In this document: positions 57,399 to 64,000 of the stretch, in pieces
Position numbering within the stretch: position 1 is the stretch's first letter
Layout of the letters: every line of letters begins with the position of its first letter
Origin: Adiantum capillus-veneris
Lineage: Eukaryota; Streptophyta; Polypodiopsida; Polypodiales; Pteridaceae
DNA length: 64,000 nucleotides
Reading direction: 5' to 3'
Assembly (NCBI GenBank): GCA_014529385.2
Contig: CM043953.1
Span: forward strand, 85,960,342-86,024,341
Translations under genes and position numbers: made by a program
Notes under the pieces: model-generated
Database searches by the model: none
What the model was told of the DNA's origin: nothing
The model's input: only the letters and a program-made list of their open reading frames with translations

Positions 57399-60244
57399 AT
57401 GAACCTCGTCAATATGGAGGGAATGAGGCTAACATGGAGGGACGAAGGCATAGCCGCTATTCACTTTCCATTAAACCTGCACATTTGGCTAATGGCGCAC
57501 TCCTCAAATGGCACAAATGTTACCCAGAAACGAGCCAAATATCACCTTCACATTGATTTGGACAATGAGTACCAACCATTGATTAAGCGCAGTAAAACAA
57601 ACACACATATACCTCCCGCTTCCATAGACACGCTCAGAGCTCAGGGAGCTAAACACATAGATATCTGGACGAGAGGCTCTCTCTACCCTAAGAATCCAAT
57701 GACTAATGCGTTTCCATTGTTTGTCAATCCTACAAGATTATTGACCTTTGCTGGTGATGGAGAAAAGGGCCTTCTGGGTTATTGTAAATCTCTTACAAGA
57801 GAATGAAACTTACAAGGGCATTCTCCAAGCTCAACAATGTGAGATTGTTCACCTTACACATTTACATTCTACAGATCAGGTTACCATTTTGCAACATAAA
57901 AGAGAGGTACAAGAACTGAAAGGAAAGGTGCGAAGTTGTCAAATGAAGGACACCATCTTGGGTGGTCGTATTCGAAAGAAGAAATTGCGCAATCTTGAAA
58001 CATTGCAGGTTGCATCAAGAGGTCTCAAGAAAAGAATCCGAGCATTAAGGTGATGCTTCTTGGTTGGCTACATTGTCTTAGTTAAGTAATCTTTTTGTTT
58101 TTTCTTGTTATGCATTGTTTTCATGTGCCTAAATAGTGTTCGTGAAGCAAATTTTCTGTTATTTAAATATGCATTGTCTTCATGTAGAGATTCAATCTAT
58201 CCTGACAAGGAAAACATTGACCCCAAAGCCAATATAGGAAAGAGATTGAAGCCACTTATAAGTAGAAGCCTGGCAGCAGATATAGTACATGACAAGAAGT
58301 TTAAGGTCCTACAACGAAATGTAGTGGACCACTTTATTTCAGAGAACTCAGTGCCTGCAAAAGAGATACAAGGCACACTTGATTCACTTGGTGTAAGCAA
58401 AAGAGGATATTCGGCTATCCAAAAGTCTGTCTCATCCATCTTTGTTAAGAAGGGTATAAAATCCAAACTTCTACCATCAGCCTCAAGTGTTTGGAAAGAG
58501 AGGCTTCAGCTTAACGAGGCATCGGGAGACTATCTTGGATAGCCCTTTCATATTAAAGCAACTTACAGTGGCCATGGAGCAAACATGGCATATGATGAGT
58601 TCAATAATATTTTAATGGACCTGCGGATATTAGAGAAGAGAATGGTGGAGTTTTACAACATCACATTTGAAGAGTCACGAGGGGTATTACATTTTGTGTT
58701 AAAACTGGATGAGTGTGAGCTTGTTAAAGAGAAAAAGCTAGAGCGTGTTACTATTACTTTAATGAATAGAGCCCTCTCAAAGTGTCCCAGTGATGATCCT
58801 TTCTATTTTAGTGTTCAATCAGAATCTAACATATGGTGGCTTGGTGCATTTGAGGTAAGCGAGATTCTCAGGTAAGCTCAAATGTTCACATCTACTTAAG
58901 TCTCATTTATTTTGTGTTGCAGGTAAAGAAAGAAGATCATGAGATTCTATATTGGGTGTTCCATCGAACTAATATTCCGGAGGTGATTGATCGACAGACT
59001 AACCAGGGAGAGGTACTACGTCTAGATGGAAGGGGAGACTTTCAAGTTCAGTGGCATCTTGCAGGTGACCTCAAAACATTAAAGTGCATGTATAATTGTG
59101 GAATGGGTGCAATGGCAAAGTCACCGTGTTTGTTCTGCATGGAGCCTACAAAGGTCATGGACCCAAAGTGGTGGAGAAAAGCTCCCACACGTCACATTGA
59201 GGATCCTACTTTTAGACCGGTTTTGAAAATACCACTTGTGAATGTCCACATTTGTACAATGCATGCCCTTTGTAGAATTGTGGAGAAATTGGTCTACTTA
59301 TATATCGGGTTTGCTTGGAAGATTAAGAACTCGGCAGAACGACAAGTAGCCCTGCACTGCTTAGAAATCGTACTGTCGGATATGGGGCTTCATGGTGGCA
59401 ATGTGAAAATCCAGCGGGATGAAAAGAGATCAACTGCTGAGAAGGATGTCCCATGCAAACTATCCATCGGTGGGGTGAAGGCACAGAGGTTTTTATCTAA
59501 ACCCCAAGGTACAAGAGATCCGAAGCTAACAAAACATGGAAAAATATATAACACATCTTATGTTAGCAAGGTAGAGTATCAGAGCTGGAAAAAGCTACAT
59601 ATTGCAGTCAAAAACCAAGAACCAACTACTCGTAACGCGAAGGATGAGGTTTGGCGATCAATAGACATCCTATTTTTGATGTGCGACAAAGATGACTGGT
59701 CACAAGGTGATATGAACAAGTTCAAGGAGAATCTCAACCTTCTGAAAAAATCATTCAAGACAGCATGGACAGACACCCAGATTACTCACTACATGGTATT
59801 ATCGTGTATTTCATTCTCTCTTATGTGCAAATATGTGAGTGTAAAACATTCTAACTAATGTGTTTTCATATCCAGCACATCATCTTCAATCATTTACCAT
59901 ATTTAATACAAAAGTATGGGAACCCGGCAATATGGAATACCCAAGGGATGGAAAAGTCTCATTACATGGCGAGAAATGCTTATTTCAGGCACACACGACA
60001 TGGTGGCTCTCGAATCAAGGCTAACAGTTTGAGAGAACTATTTGAATGGTTCTATAGAATCATTCATCGAATGCAGGCAAAAGAAGTCTTGGCAAATTCA
60101 GCAACAGCACAAGCCATCAGACATTTACAACAACAAAAAGTTAAAAGATCAATGGCATACAACAACTCCGGAGCTCGTGAAAGTCAACGAAGGTGGAGAG
60201 AGACAATGGTGTATGTGAATCACAAGTGGAGAAGGATACTCTAA

Positions 60245-60307
60245 GTGGATGACATTGTACAAAATTTATGTAATACATGATCTTATACAATTGCTACTTG
60301 AAGTGTA
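60245..60307. other. 63-bp gap between the convergent genes
   Basis: Contains TGTAATACATGATC and other AT-rich text that may serve poly-A signalling for both genes. Confidence 0.4.
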
Positions 60308-60762
60308 TCAAGATTTTGAAGGTTCAATTTTGTTTTTTGGCACGTCACCCTTGTAACGAATCATGAGATGTTTGCCATACTCTAAAAGTTCATATGGGTT
60401 TTGTCTACCAAGAGCTAGTGCCATTGCTGTGTAGGTGTAGTAATACGCTACCCGACCACTTGTATAGCCCGAGCAGTAACCAAAACAATCTCTAGCAAAC
60501 ACTTTGTCCACAAGAATGACTTTATCTGCACTTTTGGGCAGCACGGGTCCACCCAAGAAGCGTGATAGTGTCTTGAATGTGTAAGTTGCTATTGAACCCT
60601 CTTGTGACATGGAATTGTGAAAAACTACTATCGACGACTCGCAAAGCTTTGAAAGGTACTGCGCTAGGGCCGCATCCCTTCCACGATACTCTCGAGTCTG
60701 TCGCCGAAGGAAGTCATCCTTGTCAGCAATCCAAGACTGCACATATCATGTCAGAAGTGACA

Positions 60763-60765
60763 CAA

Positions 60766-60836
<71 letters not shown>
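60763..60836. repeat. (GA)n in the intron of the minus-strand gene
   Basis: About 35 GA units lie between the presumed donor (60839) and acceptor (60737), forming most of the 103-bp intron; on the gene strand this is a pyrimidine tract. Confidence 0.85.
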
Positions 60837-60837
<1 letters not shown>

Positions 60838-60895
60838 ACCATGAAGCTCTCATCCTGCAGAAAGAGGTTTTCCTGCCACAGGTCTACAGATGTAG

Positions 60896-60921
60896 TTGAG
60901 CCCTGACCTTGAGCCCTGACC
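60896..60921. repeat. 13-bp tandem duplication
   Basis: TTGAGCCCTGACC occurs twice in a row, inside the coding part of the minus-strand gene. Thirteen is not a multiple of three. Confidence 0.97.
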
Positions 60922-62186
60922 TGAATGGTTAAACCAATCCTCCACTTCTTTGTTACTTGTTGATGGTCTTCGGCTTTGTCTTACTGCTTGGAAGGTGGCT
61001 TCATCAGGTAGTGTCTCCTTGTATTTTTTAGCTTTCTCAAAGCATCTTCGGAGGCATTCCATTGGATTGCTGGATGTTTCCATTGCCTCATCATCATTAC
61101 TATCCTCTGAAACAAATCCACTCCTCTCCTCATGGACTCTGGAAATAATAGCCAGGGAGAAATCCTCCCTTAAATAAAAGATGCTTTGCACATCATGTAA
61201 GAAGATATAGGTCCTGTCTCCAATCCTGAAGTCAGGCACAGCAGGCAACATCATCTGAGCATGCTTCTCAGTGAAGTTACTCACATCCAATGGAAGTTTG
61301 ATTTCTGTGGTTTTCACAGAGAGCATCTTACTTCTTTGTACTTCAATTGCCTCAACCTCAAGGTCGACTGTATCTTCAACCTCCTCGACTTCTTGTATAT
61401 GAGTTGTCTCCTCACATTCTTCATCTGGTGCTGCATCCTGCTCCTCTAACACCTCATCAGGATTCTGCATGAGGAATCCAAACAGGCTATTCAGGTAAAT
61501 CATAAAGCCAAAGGCTTCCTGAATGAGTTTGCATTCTTTTTGGTGCAAAGGGCAGGCTGAATGTTGGCAAGAAGGTGGTAATTCCCTATACTTCTTCAGT
61601 CCCTGTCCCTTTCCACCACAATCATTTAAATGCACAAGAGTCATAGTGGGCAGAACAACCCTCCCTACCTGCACCATCACTTCAAACTTATCTCTGTAGG
61701 ACTGCAAGAAATTACTGTGCTGAGCTAACAGGTCTTCAATGTCAAACTTTGGATTAAACATAGAATGAACTAGATCAAACTTGTCCCCAGCACAAATCAA
61801 ACAACCTCTCATCAGTTGCAGCTGGTTCTTCCAGAGAAGACACATCCTCTTTGGCTTTACATTTAGTTGCACAGGGACTACTTTCTAGCACATCTGCATC
61901 ATCTGAGAAGTCTATATTCCTCTTTCTTGCATTTTTCTTGACAAGTACTGTACAGAGTGAGAGAGCCTTGTAGGGTGAGGGATCCTCTTGGCCTGGTGAC
62001 CTCTCTGATTGATCTTCACCAATTGACTCTTCTTCAGATATGTCCTGACAAAAGTCAACAGCTCTTTTGGCAGAAACATAAGCAACTGAGCCTGCAAAGG
62101 TTGAAATCCTGGCACAAGCTCTGGGTCTGGTTTTAGCTTCTTTTGCCTATTGGACCTTAATCCTATTCATCAGGAAACATGACAAG

Positions 62187-62582
62187 TCTCTCTCTCTCTC
62201 ACACACTCTCTCTCTCTCTCTCATATTCCTATCATCTTGCTACTTCCATCTTGAGGTGTGCGGATTCGCCACCTCTTGTATGATAAGTGAGCATACTCAC
62301 AAGTTTCCCCTACCTCATTATCTTCCTTACTAACATGTACGAGTAGCAAGCCCATTCTCACTCATTCACCACTCCTCTTACCTTATTCTCCGACCACCCC
62401 ATTCCACATTTGGGCGTGGATCTTGAAATTGTTTTCCATGGCATGCTTCATTGTGTATATGTATGCGTCCTAGCCGCATATCTTGCTAGGTGGTGCCCCT
62501 ATTGTGTATCCCCCATGATGAGGCCATTGTGCATAGTCTTGGTGTAGAGTCCACTAGGTCTATTTTTCACTTCCGCCTCTCA
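62187..62582 (+). repeat. 3' LTR of the Tat-like element, right part
   Basis: Matches about 48491-48868, including TGAGGTGTGCGGATTCGCCA and the end CTTCCGCCTCTCA, with about ten differences by eye. Begins within a CT-rich run, so the left junction is imprecise. Confidence 0.88.
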
Positions 62583-62802
62583 ATGTTTGCTTTGCCAACT
62601 CTCTTACCTATAGCTTCAAGAAGATTCAAGAGAATCTTTTAAACAAATGAGGTATTATTGTTAACGTTGAGCCACAGGTGTCACAAATGATTTTGACGTG
62701 GTAAATTTAGGGAGTCTACCTGGATGCTCTCATGGGTTTGAGGAGAGAGGTGGCACATGGAAGGGGAAGAGAGGACAAAATATCAATGCCATGTGTCAAC
62801 GA

Positions 62803-62845
<43 letters not shown>

Positions 62846-62912
62846 CTACAATGAGAAGGTCTATAAATGATGTGTCACACTGCCAGAGGAGTCTTGTGTC
62901 TAGCTTGGACAC

Positions 62913-62950
<38 letters not shown>

Positions 62951-63177
62951 TCAGGTGAAAACCGGCTATAATTGCCCCAAGTACCTCCAGTGGTGGTTAG
63001 GCAAGGCAAGTATCTTGTGTGTGACCACGACGATGGCCGTAGGTGCTTGGTTTTTAGAAATTGAGTGCAAAAAGTGCAATTAATAATTAGTGATAATTGT
63101 GCCTCCTATGACCATGCTCTTATACTGTGCATCGTTTTGTAGAACAGAGGAGGCACTGATATTTTCCCAATAGTCAC
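62583..63177. other. Microsatellite-rich flank, no gene seen
   Basis: (GA)n at 62803-62840 and (CT)n at 62918-62947; the frame at 62698-62958 is made partly of these. Confidence 0.5.
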
Positions 63178-63216
63178 CTCAAAATCAATACGCGGCGCCA
63201 CGTCTTGATTTGGGAG
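63178..63216. repeat. Palindrome 1, GGCGCC centre
   Basis: CTCAAAATCAATACGC and its imperfect complement surround GGCGCC (63194-63199), ending TCTTGATTTGGGAG. Mismatches break the arms at several points. Confidence 0.75.
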
Positions 63217-63246
63217 TTTTAGAGATCCTGACTTGGTTGACCTCAC

Positions 63247-63248
<2 letters not shown>

Positions 63249-63290
<42 letters not shown>
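63249..63290. repeat. (GA)n microsatellite
   Basis: About 21 GA units. Confidence 0.93.
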
Positions 63291-63295
<5 letters not shown>

Positions 63296-63458
63296 ACCTA
63301 GAGGATGGAAGTATCCAAGAAAGTGGTTCTTGAACTCTTGATCTTGGCCCTTCTGGTCATTGTGCGCACCATCTACCAAGGATATCGTTCGTCTTCATTG
63401 ATATATTGTCTTTGAGGAATGCAAATTCACCTGCTACTGCCTAAAAGTGTGTTTGATT

Positions 63459-63479
63459 TTGTGTGTGTGTGTGTGTGTG

Positions 63480-63514
<35 letters not shown>
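63459..63514. repeat. (TG)n(GA)n microsatellite
   Basis: About 11 TG units followed by about 14 GA units. Confidence 0.93.
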
Positions 63515-63517
<3 letters not shown>

Positions 63518-63580
63518 CAGCCAAATTGACCAATTATGCAGTGCAAGGCTTGCCTCCTAAGAAGCCTGATGCCAACGACC

Positions 63581-63632
63581 AAAAACCCCCCCAAATCAAG
63601 ACACGGCGCCGTGACCTGATTTGGGGCTTTTT
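63581..63632. repeat. Palindrome 2, CACGGCGCCGTG centre
   Basis: A perfect 12-bp core (63602-63613) is flanked by AAATCAAGA and ACCTGATTT, then C-rich/G-rich and A-rich/T-rich ends, giving an imperfect palindrome of about 50 bp. Confidence 0.85.
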
Positions 63633-63797
63633 AATATCCTGGTTTGACTTGGTGGAGCTGTCCTCGAAAATCGCACAGGTGAGGAGATAGAGTGTAGACA
63701 CGATGACCACATGCAGGCGATGGAAGGCCAACACACAGAATAGTGGGGTCATTGACTTGAGCTTCTCTCTCTCTCTCTCTTACACAGAAAGAGGTCT

Positions 63798-63849
63798 AAA
63801 AGCTCCTGAAAATAGTCCGTGGCGCCGCGGACTGGTTTGAGGAGTTTTG
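63798..63849. repeat. Palindrome 3, GGCGCC centre
   Basis: AGTCCGTGGCGCCGCGGACT is a nearly perfect core (one mismatched pair), with CTCCTGAAAA and GTTTGAGGAG arms and A/T ends. Confidence 0.85.
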
Positions 63850-64000
63850 AAATGCTTTATTCATAGCGTTATAGAGACGCATGCCTACTTGATCATAGAG
63901 AGCGCAGAGAGACAGCGACGGTCGTCGCAGGGCTGTGTGTATACTGCATGGACAACAAGAGAAGAAGCTCGCATCTGCCTTTGTGATTGCGCATGAGAGA

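Larger units (their letters stand above)
55939..60244 (+). pseudogene. Putative DDE transposase gene, intron-containing, lightly broken
   Basis: Exons read by splice sites and frame: 55939-56118 (ATG, starts MAPKRVTRSSKDVHVA), about 57399-58049, 58188-58854, 58923-59795 and 59876-60244. The central part has KLDECELVKEKKLERV, GDFQVQWHLAGDLKTLKC, a four-Cys CX3C...CX2C motif (CMYNC and CLFC), HICTMHALCRIVEKL (CxxH), and near the end WNTQGMEKSHYMARNAY. CxxH after the second Asp is a feature of hAT, MULE, P and Kolobok-type transposases, so the Asp, Asp and Glu named here are my guess at the catalytic set. Lesions: TGA at 56089, a frameshift near 57770 and TAG at 58540. Exon joins at 58049/58188, 58854/58923 and 59795/59876 keep frame. 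I recall similar uncharacterised proteins in other eukaryotes but cannot verify that. Confidence 0.65.
60308..62160 (-). pseudogene. Unrecognised second gene, minus strand, convergent with the first
   Basis: A 340-codon minus-strand frame (60850-61872) and a 143-codon exon (60308-60736) are joined by a 103-bp intron (60737-60839) with GT and AG ends, at phase 0. Text includes GCLICAGDKFDLVHSMF, CQHSACPLHQKECKLIQEAF, an acidic middle (EEQDAAPDEECEE), then GGPVLPKSADKVILVDKVF and RDCFGYCSGYTSGR. I recognise no family. A 13-bp tandem duplication at 60896-60921 puts the end of the large exon out of frame; with one unit the frame runs into the donor. Upstream (61912-62160) an acidic/basic stretch is open in another frame, so another frameshift or intron lies near 61800-61900. 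It may encode a DNA-binding or accessory protein of the element; that is inference. Confidence 0.55.
55412..62186. mobile_element. 6.8-kb insertion in the LTR carrying two convergent genes
   Basis: This block lies between the two fragments of the 3' LTR, replacing about 1.13 kb of it. It carries a plus-strand gene (55939-60244) and a minus-strand gene (62160-60308) whose ends are 63 bp apart. No terminal inverted repeat was found at the two edges (ACTTAAGCCTC left, GACTTGTCATG on the minus strand at right), and no target duplication can be judged because LTR sequence is lost. A two-gene DNA transposon fits best. Gene capture by recombination is an alternative. Confidence 0.6.
46928..62582 (+). 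mobile_element. Tat/Ogre-like Ty3/gypsy retrotransposon, 3' LTR interrupted
   Basis: The order is 5' LTR (46928-48868), primer site, an extra 5' ORF, gag, protease, RT, RNase H, a second (archaeal-type) RNase H, partial integrase, polypurine tract and 3' LTR. The second RNase H is the hallmark of the plant Tat lineage, and an ORF before gag is known from Ogre members of it. The 3' LTR is split: its left 433 bp are at 54979-55411 and its right part at about 62187-62582. The outer flanks share ATGT (46924-46927 and 62583-62586). LTR halves differ by about 2% from the 5' LTR. Confidence 0.85.

Noticed and set aside
55412-62186. Terminal inverted repeats for the 6.8-kb insertion
   Set aside because: The left and right edges were compared directly and share no clear inverted match; true ends may lie inside or be lost.

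Overview
The window looks like intergenic DNA from a large, repeat-rich land-plant nuclear genome. The evidence is degenerate Ty3/gypsy, Ty1/copia, LINE and TRIM remnants with plant-type primer sites, very long CT/GA and CA/TG microsatellites, and short introns with GT-AG ends. A fern-like genome is my guess from general impression only. No intact ordinary host gene is visible; almost every coding trace belongs to, or was captured by, mobile DNA.

Layout. 1-2.5 kb: start of a minus-strand gag-like ORF, an AT-rich 151-bp tandem array and a minus-strand TATA box. 2.5-6.2 kb: 5'-truncated plus-strand chromovirus (Ty3/gypsy) ending in a 1580-bp LTR. 6.4-15.9 kb: two 2.4-kb direct repeats flanking copia remnants and a captured DEAD-box helicase fragment. 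15.9-19.9 kb: broken minus-strand gene of a DUF7869-like (putative transposase) family, preceded by a tandem array of copies of its 5' exon. 20-26.4 kb: microsatellite-dominated DNA with a LINE 3' remnant and a short copia derivative (LTR, gag, LTR). 26.9-29 kb: a recent 241-bp promoter-like duplication and a relative of the Tat-like element. 29.46-31.30 kb: a complete young TRIM with near-identical 142-bp LTRs and a 5-bp target duplication. 31-36.7 kb: worn gypsy 3' end, duplications and an LTR/primer-site remnant. 36.8-42.7 kb: minus-strand copy of the 2.5-kb chromovirus family. 42.7-46.9 kb: gag-like ORFs and LTR edges.

46.93-62.58 kb: a Tat/Ogre-like Ty3/gypsy element with an extra 5' ORF, gag-pol with two RNase H domains, and a 3' LTR split by a 6.8-kb insertion. 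The insertion holds two convergent intron-containing genes. The plus-strand one has a four-cysteine motif and a CxxH motif like those of eukaryotic DDE transposases; the minus-strand one is unrecognised. Each carries only a few disabling changes. This is the best candidate for a poorly described system. 62.6-64 kb holds microsatellites and three related long palindromes centred on GGCGCC.

Limits: coordinates of degenerate elements are approximate, family names come from motifs read by eye, and no database search or alignment program was run.
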